A DNA stretch of 64,000 nucleotides from Siansivirga zeaxanthinifaciens CC-SAMT-1. Lineage in GTDB: Bacteria > Bacteroidota > Bacteroidia > Flavobacteriales > Flavobacteriaceae. The stretch lies in contig NZ_CP007202.1 in the NCBI RefSeq assembly GCF_000941055.1, positions 2,712,437 through 2,776,436 of the forward strand, in the 5' to 3' direction. Positions 33,917 to 43,094 of the stretch are shown here, one piece after another (position 1 is the first letter of the stretch; each line of letters begins with the position of its first letter). A model generated the notes under the pieces. It was not told the DNA's origin. It was given only the letters and a program-made list of their open reading frames with translations, and did not search any database. Both the position numbers and the translations under genes were made by a program.

Positions 33917-35110
33917 ATGAGCTATTTAGATACATTATTAGAAGGCGTTGAAGTGGAATGGAAATCACTTGCAAACAAACAAGATGGAGTTGCAATTCTA
34001 AGTCGTGGGCGTGTTATGTCAAAAGGTTATTTAGCTGAGAATGCCGGAGAATTTCCAGTTTATAGTTCTCAAACAGCCAATAATGGTGAAATTGGAAAGA
34101 TTAAAACTTTTGATAACGAAGGAGAGTTTATCACTTGGACCACTGATGGAGCAAATGCAGGGACAGTATTTCACAGAAAAGGAAAATTTTCAATAACGAA
34201 TGTTTGTGGTTTAATTAAAATTATTGACAACGATGAAATAAATTATAAATTTTTGTTTTACTGGCTTTCCATAGAAGCTAAAAAACATGTCTATTCGGGT
34301 ATGGGAAATCCCAAATTAATGAGTAATCAAATGGCTAAAATTCCCATCCCCATCCCACCTTTAGCAATTCAAAAAGAAATAGTTAGGATATTAGATAGTT
34401 TTACAGAGCTTACAGCAGAGCTTACAGCAGAGCTTACAGCTCGTAAACACCAGTATAGCTATTATAGGGAGCAACTTTTTAACTTTGAGGAGAGTGAAGT
34501 GGAATGGAAATCTTTAGATGATATTGGAGAGTTTCAAAGAGGTAAACGTTTTGTAAAAACAGATTTATTAGCAGAAGGAGTTCCAACTATTCATTATGGT
34601 GAAATGTACACTCATTACGGTGTTTGGGCAAACGAAACAATTTCTTTTGTAAGTGATGAGTTGGTCAAGTCAAAAAAGTTAAGAACCGCCAAAAAAGGTG
34701 ATGTAGTAATTGTTGCTGCTGGTGAAACAATTGAAGATATAGGAAGAGGAACAGCATGGTTAAGTGACAAAGGAGTAGTTATTCACGATGCATGTTTTTC
34801 TTATAGAAGCCCACTACACCCTAAGTATGTTGCATACTTTACACGCACACGCCAATTTCACGACCAAATTCGTAAGCATATTTCCTCTGGTAAAATTTCA
34901 GCAATTAATTCTAAAGGATTAGGAAAGGTAATTATTCCAGTACCATCAAAAGAAGAACAGGAACGAATTGTTTCCATTCTCGATAAGTTTGATGTGCTCA
35001 CTACTTCCATCAGCGAAGGTTTACCTAAAGAAATTGAGTTAAGAGAAAAACAGTACGAATACTATCGAAATCTTTTACTCGATTTCGATAAATTAAAAAT
35101 GGAGAATTGA
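33917..35110 (+). CDS. hsdS: Type I restriction-modification specificity subunit
   Basis: This 397-residue HsdS has two target-recognition domains. Each begins with the same EVEWKSL segment (about residues 12 and 194) and ends in a conserved helix (IPIPPLAIQKEIVRILDSFTELT and VPSKEEQERIVSILDKFDVLT). The central spacer contains TELTAELTAELTARK, the TAEL-type repeat known from EcoR124I/EcoR124II, where repeat number sets the gap of the bipartite recognition site. The last four residues (KMEN) and the stop codon are provided by the inverted repeat of the inserted four-helix-bundle unit, so the natural C-terminus was altered. The recognition sequence cannot be read from the gene. Confidence 0.93.
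   Translation: MSYLDTLLEGVEVEWKSLANKQDGVAILSRGRVMSKGYLAENAGEFPVYSSQTANNGEIGKIKTFDNEGEFITWTTDGANAGTVFHRKGKFSITNVCGLIKIIDNDEINYKFLFYWLSIEAKKHVYSGMGNPKLMSNQMAKIPIPIPPLAIQKEIVRILDSFTELTAELTAELTARKHQYSYYREQLFNFEESEVEWKSLDDIGEFQRGKRFVKTDLLAEGVPTIHYGEMYTHYGVWANETISFVSDELVKSKKLRTAKKGDVVIVAAGETIEDIGRGTAWLSDKGVVIHDACFSYRSPLHPKYVAYFTRTRQFHDQIRKHISSGKISAINSKGLGKVIIPVPSKEEQERIVSILDKFDVLTTSISEGLPKEIELREKQYEYYRNLLLDFDKLKMEN
33949..34512 (+). repeat. 18-bp direct repeat at the start of both HsdS recognition domains
   Basis: TGAAGTGGAATGGAAATC occurs identically at 33949-33966 and 34495-34512. It marks the entry to both target-recognition domains and could serve recombination between hsdS alleles. The coordinates span both copies and the intervening sequence. 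Confidence 0.85.
34406..34441 (+). repeat. Three 12-bp repeats in the HsdS spacer (ELTA/TAEL)
   Basis: GAGCTTACAGCA appears twice and then GAGCTTACAGCT once, end to end. They encode the TAEL-type linker between the halves of HsdS. Confidence 0.93.
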
Positions 35111-35500
35111 GAATGGAAAACGGAAAGAAAAATATTGTGCAAGAAAAATCCTTTGCCTTTGCGTTGAGAATTATCAAGTTGTCCAAGTTTTTGCAAAAAG
35201 AAAAAAAGGAGTTCGTGCTCAGTAAACAGGTGTTAAGAAGTGGTACCGCTGTTGGAGCACTCATAAAAGAGGCAGAACATGCACAAAGCAAAGCCGATTT
35301 TATTAATAAAATGAGTATTGCTCTAAAAGAAGCCAATGAAACAGATTATTGGATTGAATTATTGTATCAATCCAATGATTTGAGTAAAGAAGCTTATCAT
35401 TCTATTCACCCAGAAATACAGGAGCTTATTAAGCTATTAGTCTCAATTGTAAAAAGCTCTAAAGTAAATATCAATCAAAATTAATTCTCAATTCTCCATT
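35098..35500. mobile_element. 403-bp four-helix-bundle unit with 17-bp terminal inverted repeats
   Basis: AATGGAGAATTGAGAAT (35098-35114) and its exact complement (35484-35500) flank one gene for a four-helix-bundle protein. The left repeat supplies the hsdS stop codon and the right one ends exactly at the hsdR ATG. Such proteins are known from intervening sequences in 23S rRNA genes, which also have inverted ends; here the unit sits between two R-M genes. Confidence 0.6.
35113..35484 (+). CDS. Four-helix-bundle protein (S23/23S rRNA-intervening-sequence type)
   Basis: The protein has 123 residues from the ATG at 35113. The family pattern is clear: '[20 protein letters not shown]', '[51 protein letters not shown]', and a final helix '[16 protein letters not shown]'. 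Known structures of the family form four-helix bundles and pentamers; no enzyme activity is established. The gene starts inside the left inverted repeat and its stop codon overlaps the right one, so repeat and gene are one compact unit. It overlaps nothing else but lies between hsdS and hsdR in the same direction and so is carried on the R-M transcript. Confidence 0.88.
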   Translation: MENGKKNIVQEKSFAFALRIIKLSKFLQKEKKEFVLSKQVLRSGTAVGALIKEAEHAQSKADFINKMSIALKEANETDYWIELLYQSNDLSKEAYHSIHPEIQELIKLLVSIVKSSKVNINQN

Positions 35501-38500
35501 ATGAACTCTCCATTATATCGAACAATAGCAGAATCAAATAATTTCATTGTACTCGACAAGTACACCAAGTATTCAGAGGTAAATGAGGCTCCTGCTTCTT
35601 ACCAAACAGAATCGGCTTTGGAAAGTGAGTTTATTCAAGACTTAATCAATCAAGGCTATGAAAACCCCTCTAACCTCAATACGCTTCAAGCCATGCTGGA
35701 GAATGTTAGGGTGCAATTGCAGGCACTTAACGATATGGTGTTTACCGATGGTGAGTGGGCTCGTTTTGTAGAAGAATATTTAGACAAACCCGGAGATAAC
35801 ATTGTAGATAAAACCCGTAAAATACACGATAACTACATCTATGATTTTGTGTTTGACGATGGGCATATTCAAAACATATATTTGGTAGATAAAAAGAATA
35901 TTGTTCGCAACAAAGTACAAGTAATCTCCCAATTTGAGCAAAAAGGTACGCATTCCAATCGTTACGATGTAACGGTATTGGTAAATGGCTTACCATTGGT
36001 GCAGATTGAACTAAAAAAGCGTGGCGTAGCCATTCGTGAAGCTTTTAACCAAGTACATCGCTACAGTAAAGAAAGTTTTAATAGTGAGAATTCATTATTT
36101 AAATACTTGCAGGTTTTTGTAATCTCCAACGGTACAGATAGTCGCTATTTCGCCAATACAGTTAAGAGAGATAAAAACAGTTACGATTTTACCATGAACT
36201 GGGCAAAGGCTGATAACTCTTTGATAAAAGATTTAAAGGACTTTACGGCTACTTTTTTTCAAAAACATACTTTGCTCAACGTGTTGCTCAATTATTCGGT
36301 GTTTGATGTAAGCGATACGTTATTAATTATGCGACCCTACCAAATTGCAGCCACCGAACGTATTTTGTGGAAAGTAAAAAGTTCGTATGAAGCCAAAAAA
36401 TGGTCCAATCCCGAAAGTGGAGGTTTTATTTGGCATACCACAGGTTCGGGTAAAACATTAACAAGCTTTAAAGCAGCAAGATTAGCTACCGAATTGGATT
36501 TTATTGATAAAGTGTTTTTCGTGGTAGATAGAAAAGATTTAGATTTTCAAACCATGAAAGAGTATCAACGATTTTCGCCTGATAGCGTAAATGGTTCGGA
36601 TAGTACAGCAGGTTTAAAACGAAACATTGAAAAAGACGATAACAAAATCATAGTTACCACGATTCAGAAATTAAATAATTTAATGAAGAGTGAGAGTGAT
36701 TTAGCCATTTACCAAAAACAGGTAGTTTTTATTTTTGACGAAGCACATCGCTCGCAGTTTGGTGAGGCTCAAAAGAACTTAAAAAAGAAGTTTAAAAAGT
36801 ACTATCAATTTGGATTCACAGGAACACCAATTTTTCCTCAAAATGCTTTAGGCTCGGAAACTACTGCCAGCGTATTTGGTCGTGAATTACATTCCTATGT
36901 CATTACCGATGCCATTAGAGACGAGAAGGTACTTAAATTTAAGGTGGATTATAACGATGTTCGCCCACAATTTAAAGGCATAGAAACCGAAGTTGATGAG
37001 AAAAAACTGAGTGCAGCAGAAAACAAAAAAGCCTTATTACACCCTGTTCGTATAAAAGAGATTTCGCAATACATCTTGCAAAATTTCAGGCAAAAAACAC
37101 ACCGTACACGTGGAGGAAACACTGGTTTTAATGCCATGTTTGCGGTAAGTAGTGTTGATGCAGCAAAATGCTATTATGAGGAACTGAATAATTTGCAAAA
37201 GGAAAGCGATAAGCCATTAAAAATTGCCACAATTTTTTCTTTTGCTGCCAATGAAGAACAAAACGCTATTGGTGAAATTGTTGATGAAACTTTTGAACCA
37301 TCGGCAATGGATCAGAGTGCCAAAGAATTTTTAACCAAAGCCATCAACGACTATAACAGTTTATTTAAAACTAGTTATGGGGTGGATAGTAAGGAATTTC
37401 AAAACTATTACCGTGACCTTGCCAAACGAGTAAAAAGCAAAGAAGTTGACTTAATTATAGTGGTAGGTATGTTTTTAACAGGTTTTGATGCACCCACATT
37501 AAATACTTTATTTGTAGATAAAAACCTTCGTTATCATGGTTTAATGCAGGCGTTCTCACGTACCAACCGAATTTACGATGCCACTAAAACCTTTGGTAAT
37601 ATCATTACCTTCCGAGATTTAGAAAAAGCTACGGTTGATGCTATTACCTTATTTGGAGATAGCAGTACCAAGAACGTAGTATTAGAAAAGAGTTACAAAG
37701 AGTATTTGGAAGGCTTTACAGACATTGCTACTGGAGAAGCTCGCAGAGGTTATGTAGATGTGGTAAAGGAGTTGAATGAAAAATTCCCTAACCCTGATGA
37801 AATTGTTACAGAAAAAGACAAAAAGGAGTTTTCTAAACTTTTTGGTGAGTACCTGAGAGTTGAAAACATACTACAAAACTACGATGAGTTTACTAATTTA
37901 AAGGCATTACAAACGGTTGATATTAAGGATTCAGAAGCTTTAGAGGAATTTAAAGAAACTCATTTTGTAACAGATGAGGATATTACAGCAATGCAGTCTA
38001 TTGAATTACCTTCCGACCGCACGATTCAAGATTACAGATCCACTTATAACGATATTAGAGATTGGTTAAGAAGGGAAAGAAGCGGAAAAGAAGCTGAAGA
38101 ATCAAATATTGATTGGGATGATGTAGTTTTTGAAATAGACTTGTTAAAATCGCAAGAAATTAATTTAGACTACATTCTTGAACTTATTTTTGAACACAAC
38201 AAGAAAAACAAGGATAAGGCTACGTTAATTGAGGAAATTCGAAGAGTAATTCGTGCCAGTATTGGCAATAGAGCCAAAGAAAGTTTGGTGGTTGATTTTA
38301 TTAATGAAACAGAATTGGATTCCATTGAGGATAAGGCAAGTATCATTGATTCATTCTTTAACTACGCACAGGGTAGACAGAAAAAGGAAGCAACTGAGTT
38401 AATAACGGATGAAAATCTAAACGAAGAAGCAGCGAAGCGATACATTGCAGCCTCATTAAAAAGAGAATACGCCAGCGAAAACGGAACAGAACTCAATGCG

Positions 38501-38614
38501 CTGTTACCTAAAATGAGCCCTTTAAACCCTCAGTATTTAACTAAAAAACAAAGTGTTTTCCAAAAAATCGCTTCGTTTGTGGACAAGTTTAAAGGAGTTG
38601 GAGGGAAAATTTGA
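35501..38614 (+). CDS. hsdR: Type I restriction endonuclease subunit (DNA translocase/nuclease)
   Basis: This 1037-residue HsdR begins with a PD-(D/E)xK nuclease domain ([21 protein letters not shown], where E-x-K is visible). The helicase follows: motif I GSGKTLT near residue 315, DEAH motif II near residue 413, 'FTGTPIF' motif III, and motifs V-VI '[20 protein letters not shown]' and '[10 protein letters not shown]'. A helical C-terminal domain binds HsdM. Length is normal. It cleaves unmethylated DNA after translocation. It starts directly after the right inverted repeat of the four-helix-bundle unit. All key motifs are intact, so the system looks functional. Confidence 0.95.
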   Translation: MNSPLYRTIAESNNFIVLDKYTKYSEVNEAPASYQTESALESEFIQDLINQGYENPSNLNTLQAMLENVRVQLQALNDMVFTDGEWARFVEEYLDKPGDNIVDKTRKIHDNYIYDFVFDDGHIQNIYLVDKKNIVRNKVQVISQFEQKGTHSNRYDVTVLVNGLPLVQIELKKRGVAIREAFNQVHRYSKESFNSENSLFKYLQVFVISNGTDSRYFANTVKRDKNSYDFTMNWAKADNSLIKDLKDFTATFFQKHTLLNVLLNYSVFDVSDTLLIMRPYQIAATERILWKVKSSYEAKKWSNPESGGFIWHTTGSGKTLTSFKAARLATELDFIDKVFFVVDRKDLDFQTMKEYQRFSPDSVNGSDSTAGLKRNIEKDDNKIIVTTIQKLNNLMKSESDLAIYQKQVVFIFDEAHRSQFGEAQKNLKKKFKKYYQFGFTGTPIFPQNALGSETTASVFGRELHSYVITDAIRDEKVLKFKVDYNDVRPQFKGIETEVDEKKLSAAENKKALLHPVRIKEISQYILQNFRQKTHRTRGGNTGFNAMFAVSSVDAAKCYYEELNNLQKESDKPLKIATIFSFAANEEQNAIGEIVDETFEPSAMDQSAKEFLTKAINDYNSLFKTSYGVDSKEFQNYYRDLAKRVKSKEVDLIIVVGMFLTGFDAPTLNTLFVDKNLRYHGLMQAFSRTNRIYDATKTFGNIITFRDLEKATVDAITLFGDSSTKNVVLEKSYKEYLEGFTDIATGEARRGYVDVVKELNEKFPNPDEIVTEKDKKEFSKLFGEYLRVENILQNYDEFTNLKALQTVDIKDSEALEEFKETHFVTDEDITAMQSIELPSDRTIQDYRSTYNDIRDWLRRERSGKEAEESNIDWDDVVFEIDLLKSQEINLDYILELIFEHNKKNKDKATLIEEIRRVIRASIGNRAKESLVVDFINETELDSIEDKASIIDSFFNYAQGRQKKEATELITDENLNEEAAKRYIAASLKREYASENGTELNALLPKMSPLNPQYLTKKQSVFQKIASFVDKFKGVGGKI

Positions 38615-38634
38615 AATTAATAAAAGGAGAAGCA

Positions 38635-39537
38635 ATGGCAGACATAAAACTATACCAAATAAAAAGTGGTAAAGCTCAGATTAAATCAGTTGTAGAGTTT
38701 AAGTATGAACGTGAAATTCAGAAGCTTTGTGAGCAGAATTTAGAAACATTTTTTGCTATTCGTTTTTTGGCAACAGAATACACTACAGGTAATAAACACA
38801 AAGGAAGAATTGATACATTGGGCATTGATGAAAACAATTGTCCTGTAATTATTGAATATAAGTTAGATAGTAAGGAGAATGTTATTAACCAAGGACTTTT
38901 CTATTTAGACTGGCTAATGGATCATCAGGCAGATTTTGAATTGCTGTGTATGCGTGTTTTGAAGAAAGAAGTGGAAATCGATTGGTCTTCTCCTCGTTTG
39001 TTATGCATAGCAAAAGACTTTACGCGATATGATGATTATGCAATAGGACAAATAAATAGAAATATTGAGTTAATCCGTTACAGATACTTTCAGGGTGATA
39101 ACGTAATTTTTGAATTAGCAGGTACTTCTCAAAAACAAGAACAAACTAAAAAGTCAAATTCTACATCGCCTACAACGAAGTACCGTGACATGGACGATGC
39201 TATAAATGCTGCTTCTGATGAATTAATGAATCTCTATCAAGAATTGGAGGATTATATTTTCTCATTGGGTGATGATGTTCAGAAAAAAGAATTGAAGTAT
39301 TACCATGCTTATTCGAGAATCAAAAATTTCGTTTGCACAGAAATACGATCAAAGAAGAAAGAAATCATCCTTTTTCTCCGTTTAGATTATAATTCAATTC
39401 AAAGCCCGGCAGACAATCTTAGAGATGTTTCAAATATTGGTCATTATGGAACAGGTGATACGGAAGCTATTATAAAAACGATTGATGATTTAGAAAACTT
39501 GAAAGCTCTAATCGAGGAATCATACAACAATAGCTAA
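38635..39537 (+). CDS. Nuclease-like (NucS/DUF91-type) protein with DUF5655 domain
   Basis: The protein has 300 residues from the ATG at 38635, which has an AAAGGAG ribosome site 6 bp upstream; earlier in-frame TTG at 38611 is less likely. The N-terminal part shows a PD-(D/E)xK-like core: 'HKGRIDTLGIDENNCPVIIEYKLD', where Asp, Glu and Lys are spaced as in NucS/DUF91 nucleases. The C-terminal 120 residues (LYQELEDYIFSLGDDVQKKEL onward) are a DUF5655-type domain. It ends the cargo operon, 21 bp after hsdR, and is followed by a terminator. Probably an accessory nuclease or DNA-end-binding protein of the defence cluster; no direct proof of activity. Confidence 0.7.
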   Translation: MADIKLYQIKSGKAQIKSVVEFKYEREIQKLCEQNLETFFAIRFLATEYTTGNKHKGRIDTLGIDENNCPVIIEYKLDSKENVINQGLFYLDWLMDHQADFELLCMRVLKKEVEIDWSSPRLLCIAKDFTRYDDYAIGQINRNIELIRYRYFQGDNVIFELAGTSQKQEQTKKSNSTSPTTKYRDMDDAINAASDELMNLYQELEDYIFSLGDDVQKKELKYYHAYSRIKNFVCTEIRSKKKEIILFLRLDYNSIQSPADNLRDVSNIGHYGTGDTEAIIKTIDDLENLKALIEESYNNS

Positions 39538-39542
39538 TTCAC

Positions 39543-39583
39543 TCATTTTTGCCAGTAAACCGACTTTACTGGCATTTTTGAGT
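39543..39583 (+). terminator. Terminator of the cargo operon
   Basis: GCCAGTAAA (39551-39559) pairs with TTTACTGGC (39565-39573) around CCGAC, followed by ATTTTTG. It lies 14 bp after the DUF5655 gene stop and faces the convergent minus-strand genes. Confidence 0.85.
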
Positions 39584-39593
39584 AAAATAAAAT

Positions 39594-39812
39594 TTAGTTT
39601 TTATAAGCTGTTTCCGCCTTATTTTCCTCTTCTTTTTTAAACCAAGTGTGGTACACAAAGTAAGCTCCTATACCCAATATCAAAACAGATAAGGCAACTT
39701 TGAGGTTTTTGTTGTTCGCATGTAGTTGTTCGCATTCGCTTTGGAGCAGGTTCATTTCTATGGGGATGTCTTTTACGAAATCCAGTTCGTAGCAATTCAC
39801 AATGTTCTTCAT
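39594..39812 (-). CDS. Small single-pass membrane protein
   Basis: The protein has 72 residues: a polar N-terminus with a possible coiled coil (MNLLQSECEQLHANNKNLKV), one transmembrane segment (ALSVLILGIGAYFVYHTW) and a charged cytoplasmic or periplasmic tail (KKEEENKAE). Function unknown. It is 5 bp downstream of the next gene (39818-40174), so the pair is likely one operon. Similar tiny membrane proteins are common in integrative elements. Confidence 0.55.
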   Translation of the reverse strand: MKNIVNCYELDFVKDIPIEMNLLQSECEQLHANNKNLKVALSVLILGIGAYFVYHTWFKKEEENKAETAYKN

Positions 39813-39817
39813 TTTAA

Positions 39818-40174
39818 TTAGCTTTTAAGGTGAATAATTTTGAACTGTTTTTCGGCTTGTAGCAAATAGGCATAGTCGTAAATGCAACTCCATTTCTTTT
39901 CGCCTTTTTTAATGGTATGGGTATTCACTCCAAAATGAAAACCTGCACCAAGGAGATAGTCTAAACTTTTTACGGTTTCCTTTTCGCCTTTCAAAATGCG
40001 TTTTAAAATGGCTCGGTTGTTATCCAGCATTCTGTTTATTTGAGATGTGGCTTTTCGTTTTTCTTGTGCTTTCAAATTATTAAAGCGAACCTGATTTTTA
40101 CGATTAGCAAAAACCTGATTATTGCGTTGCTTAATAAATACTTCGCCTGTTAATGGATCTTTCGCTTCTTGCAT
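39818..40174 (-). CDS. Basic hypothetical protein of the island
   Basis: The protein has 118 residues and is strongly basic. It starts MQEAKDPLTGEVFIKQRNNQ, where 'DPLTGEVF' suggests a zinc-ribbon-like or rRNA/DNA-associated turn, but no cysteine pairs follow. A Lys/Arg-rich helix 'NNLKAQEKRKATSQINRML' is followed by 'YLLGAGFHFGVNTHTIKKG'. I do not recognise the family. It lies between the primase-helicase region and the membrane gene, and may be a nucleic-acid-binding accessory factor of the element (inference). Confidence 0.55.
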   Translation of the reverse strand: MQEAKDPLTGEVFIKQRNNQVFANRKNQVRFNNLKAQEKRKATSQINRMLDNNRAILKRILKGEKETVKSLDYLLGAGFHFGVNTHTIKKGEKKWSCIYDYAYLLQAEKQFKIIHLKS

Positions 40175-40430
40175 GTCTTTTTTTAAGTAAAAATAACTGC
40201 AAAACCCTGTATAATAAAGGGTTGTAAATCAACTACCGCCAAGTTTTGCCAACTTAATCTAAATTAATGTACTTGGTATGTAATGGTCATTTAAATTTCA
40301 TGCAGATTAACACAAATGAATATAAACTCATTTACTTCGTTTTTACCTCAATTTATGGTGCTTTAGCATTTATTTGGCAGAACGATGGACAATGGAACAG
40401 CCCTATATATGCCTGTTCCACTTCCAACGT

Positions 40431-42536
40431 TTATTCAGTAACAATGGAAAGTTGTTTTTCCACGGTCGTTTCCACGGTTCCACCTTGTACCTTTAGTTCG
40501 TAAATGATTTCTTTTCCTTGAGGTGTTTTAGTCAAAATACAGTCCTGCTCCAGATGATTTTGCACTATGGTTTTACTTTCACAAAGTTCTTTTAATCGGG
40601 TTCGGATAATCTTAGAACTGCAATCAAACTCATCGGTTAATATATCCACCAAAACTTTATTGGGTGTAGGTTCTTTTAGGTATTCCTTTAAGAAAGCGGT
40701 TATTTCTCCTATTTCTGCTTTTAAGTGTCGGGACTGCATAACTTCTGCAATATCATTAGCATCAGCCAATACCAAACCTTTCGCATCATTACAGTACCTC
40801 AAATAAATGGAATCATACCGTTTGGTACTTCGGGTTTTTAGGAAATTCAGGGCGATTAAATCCGTAGGTTGTCCGTTTTTGCCTTTCTCAAATCCCACTT
40901 GTATTACTGTACTGGATTTATTCATCAGCTCCGTTCCTAAATGTCCTCGAGCTTTATCGGTACTTCCGGGATTTTCATGTATCAAACCAATAAAGGTAAC
41001 GTTGAATTTATTGATCGATTCATTCATCAAGTCAATCAACTGCATACTATCTTCCGAACGGTTAAAATCCTTAATACAATCCGTTACCACGTCCAAAACA
41101 ATTACTAAATGCCCATCAAATTTACCACGCACATAACTCAGGTATTCATTAAGTGCAGCAAATCGGTCTTTTCGAGGTATCTCCAGTAACGAAATGTAAT
41201 CGAAATGATAAGGCGTTTCTTCTTTATTATAGCCTGCTTTCTGCAATATTTGCTGTAAGGCAAAAGGAAACTGTTCAGTCAAGTTTCTTTCGGTATCCAC
41301 ATAACAAACCGTAGGACGGTTCATGATGTTGGTTTTAAATCCTAACAAATGATTTTTGTGCATAGGCTGTTTGATAAATGCACTACAAAAGGTTTCCGCC
41401 AATCTACTTTTATGCACACCTGCCTTTCCTTGAATGATATTAATGGTACGAGGAAAAATAATGGCATTGTCATAATGCGTTAGAATAGGTTGTGTTTTAG
41501 CAATGGTTTCTGCCTTTCTTTTCGTTAAAGCCTTTTGGGTTTCTAGTAATTGAGATAAGTACTGATCGGTAGATGATTTTTTGCGGTAATCTTCCATTTT
41601 TAAACCAGCATCATTCAACGTAAAGCCCAATCGGAAAAAGTCGGCTATATCCTTACCGCCTTGCTCTGTGAGTTTATTAGGCAATAACATTCGTTGAATT
41701 TCAAAATGTGCTGCAATCTTTTTGGAATGCTGTAAACCAGTAGCATCTAAATCGTAAAGTACCACCACATTCTCAAAACGTTCTTTCAGTTGGTTCATTA
41801 ATTCATCCGAAGGAAAAGCCGTTTCGCTGTTCAAGGAAATAGCTTTTTGTTTGTGAGCAGCCAAGGCTAATACATCTTTCTCACCACCTGTAATGAATAC
41901 TATTTTGCCTTTATCGGGTAATTGCTTCCATCCAAAAACATAATTACTGGGCTTTTGTCCCAACCAAGAGAAACGATATTTCTCCGCAAATGGACTATAA
42001 ATTTTATAGCAATTGGCATGAATGCGATAAGCGAACAAAGGTTCAGTTGCTGTTGATTGCACATGCAATTCATTTCCGTTTTTCAATGGGCGTTTATAGA
42101 ACTGGACAGGAACCACTTGATAACGTTCTAATATAGTTTCTGAAATGCCATACTGTTCCCAAAAACCAAGACTAGTCGTATCCCATTTTGCTAATTGAAT
42201 CGTGAAATTAGGTTCCGCTACTTTTGAAACATCCAAATTAAAATCAGTTGCTATTTTTAACACGGCTTCCTTAAAATCGCATCGAAACAGTTGTTGCACC
42301 AACTCAAAACAATCGCCATCATCACCTGTAGCAAAGTCTTTATATCTCCAATTACCATTGCCTTTATCGTATAGATTAAAAGAAGGCGTTTTTTGAGGCT
42401 GACCAAGAAACGGATTGGAAATGTGCTGACCAGCTTTTAACCTTCCTTTATTGTGATAGGGTTGTAAATAATGGTTCAGCACGGTATAACTATCCAAATC
42501 GTTTTGAATTTTATCTTTTAATATCCTTACATCCAT
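40431..42536 (-). CDS. Primase-helicase replication protein (Toprim plus RepA-like ATPase)
   Basis: The protein has 701 residues. The N-terminal part resembles DnaG-type primases: a CHC2-like substrate region 'NPFLGQPQKTPSFNLYDKGNGNWRYKDFATGDDGDCFELVQQL', then a Toprim core 'GKIVFITGGEKDVLALAA' with 'VVVLYDLDATG'. The C-terminal part is a RecA/RepA-like ATPase (AAA_25): Walker A GKAGVHKSRL, Walker B 'LVIVLDVVTD', and 'FIGLIHENPGSTDKARGHLGTELMNKSSTVIQVG'. A winged helix ends it. Such fusions replicate mobile elements. It is 1 bp downstream of the small HTH gene, and an iteron-like block lies about 600 bp upstream, which together suggest a replication module. Confidence 0.85.
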   Translation of the reverse strand: MDVRILKDKIQNDLDSYTVLNHYLQPYHNKGRLKAGQHISNPFLGQPQKTPSFNLYDKGNGNWRYKDFATGDDGDCFELVQQLFRCDFKEAVLKIATDFNLDVSKVAEPNFTIQLAKWDTTSLGFWEQYGISETILERYQVVPVQFYKRPLKNGNELHVQSTATEPLFAYRIHANCYKIYSPFAEKYRFSWLGQKPSNYVFGWKQLPDKGKIVFITGGEKDVLALAAHKQKAISLNSETAFPSDELMNQLKERFENVVVLYDLDATGLQHSKKIAAHFEIQRMLLPNKLTEQGGKDIADFFRLGFTLNDAGLKMEDYRKKSSTDQYLSQLLETQKALTKRKAETIAKTQPILTHYDNAIIFPRTINIIQGKAGVHKSRLAETFCSAFIKQPMHKNHLLGFKTNIMNRPTVCYVDTERNLTEQFPFALQQILQKAGYNKEETPYHFDYISLLEIPRKDRFAALNEYLSYVRGKFDGHLVIVLDVVTDCIKDFNRSEDSMQLIDLMNESINKFNVTFIGLIHENPGSTDKARGHLGTELMNKSSTVIQVGFEKGKNGQPTDLIALNFLKTRSTKRYDSIYLRYCNDAKGLVLADANDIAEVMQSRHLKAEIGEITAFLKEYLKEPTPNKVLVDILTDEFDCSSKIIRTRLKELCESKTIVQNHLEQDCILTKTPQGKEIIYELKVQGGTVETTVEKQLSIVTE

Positions 42537-42537
42537 A

Positions 42538-42753
42538 TCACATCGCTTTATGACGTTCTATTTCTGCAATTACCTCACTGCGTTTATAGAACTTCTTGTT
42601 ACCAAATACATAAGGCGTAAGTTGTAACTTGCCTTGCTTTTGCCATTTCCACAAGCTAACAGGAGAAATAGGCGGACTGAATAGCTTGCTGATTTCTTTA
42701 AGACTTAAATATTCCGCCTCTGGGTTGATAAGTCCTTCGTGTAACCACTTCAT
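42538..42753 (-). CDS. Small HTH (excisionase-like) protein
   Basis: This 71-residue protein has a MerR/excisionase-type helix-turn-helix: 'LSLKEISKLFSPPISPVSLWKWQKQGKL', then 'YVFGNKKFYKRSEVIAEIERH', the usual wing plus 'R-S-E/D' helix. It is the shape of recombination-directionality or replication-control factors in Bacteroidota elements. The start is 2 bp after the stop of the upstream HTH gene and the end 1 bp before the primase gene, so the three form one operon. Confidence 0.8.
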   Translation of the reverse strand: MKWLHEGLINPEAEYLSLKEISKLFSPPISPVSLWKWQKQGKLQLTPYVFGNKKFYKRSEVIAEIERHKAM

Positions 42754-42755
42754 AA

Positions 42756-43094
42756 TTATTTATTGAAATAGTTATCGGCTTCCTGATCGATGGTATTGGG
42801 CTTACCATCATTCAACCACTGCATTATGGCTTTGCGAGAAAAGGTCAATGGTTTTCTTCGGGAGATTACAGGTATTTCATACCTACACACCTTACTGTAT
42901 AAAGTAGCTTTTCGGTAACCAGTTAAAGCCAAAACTTCATCCATGAAGATAATATCCTGGTCATGCTTTACAGGTTCCTCGGATTGTTCCTTTAAATGCA
43001 ATATTTTCTCTGCTTCTTCTGCAAATACTTTTTTGTTTAATTCGATGTATTCACCCACAGTAAGAGAATACAAAGGTTTTGATAAATCGCTCAT
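42756..43094 (-). CDS. HTH DNA-binding protein (HTH_17-like)
   Basis: The protein has 112 residues: an acidic helical N-terminus (VGEYIELNKKVFAEEAEKILHLKEQ) then a C-terminal HTH_17-type domain 'IIFMDEVLALTGYRKATLYSKVCRYEIPVISRRKPLTFSRKAIMQWLNDG'. It is the first gene of the three-gene primase operon. The iteron-like repeats lie about 100-215 bp upstream, so the protein could bind its own leader or the origin. Function inferred from fold and place only. Confidence 0.75.
   Translation of the reverse strand: MSDLSKPLYSLTVGEYIELNKKVFAEEAEKILHLKEQSEEPVKHDQDIIFMDEVLALTGYRKATLYSKVCRYEIPVISRRKPLTFSRKAIMQWLNDGKPNTIDQEADNYFNK

Noticed and set aside
33917..35110. HsdS regarded as truncated by the inserted unit
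   Set aside because: Both recognition domains and both conserved helices are complete; only the last few residues come from the repeat, so function is likely retained.
40267..40503. Plus-strand frame of 78 codons overlapping the primase-helicase 3' end
   Set aside because: Its C-terminal half is the antisense of the primase gene, no ribosome site is seen, and composition is not protein-like. An 8-bp inverted repeat nearby (40393-40420) has no T run.
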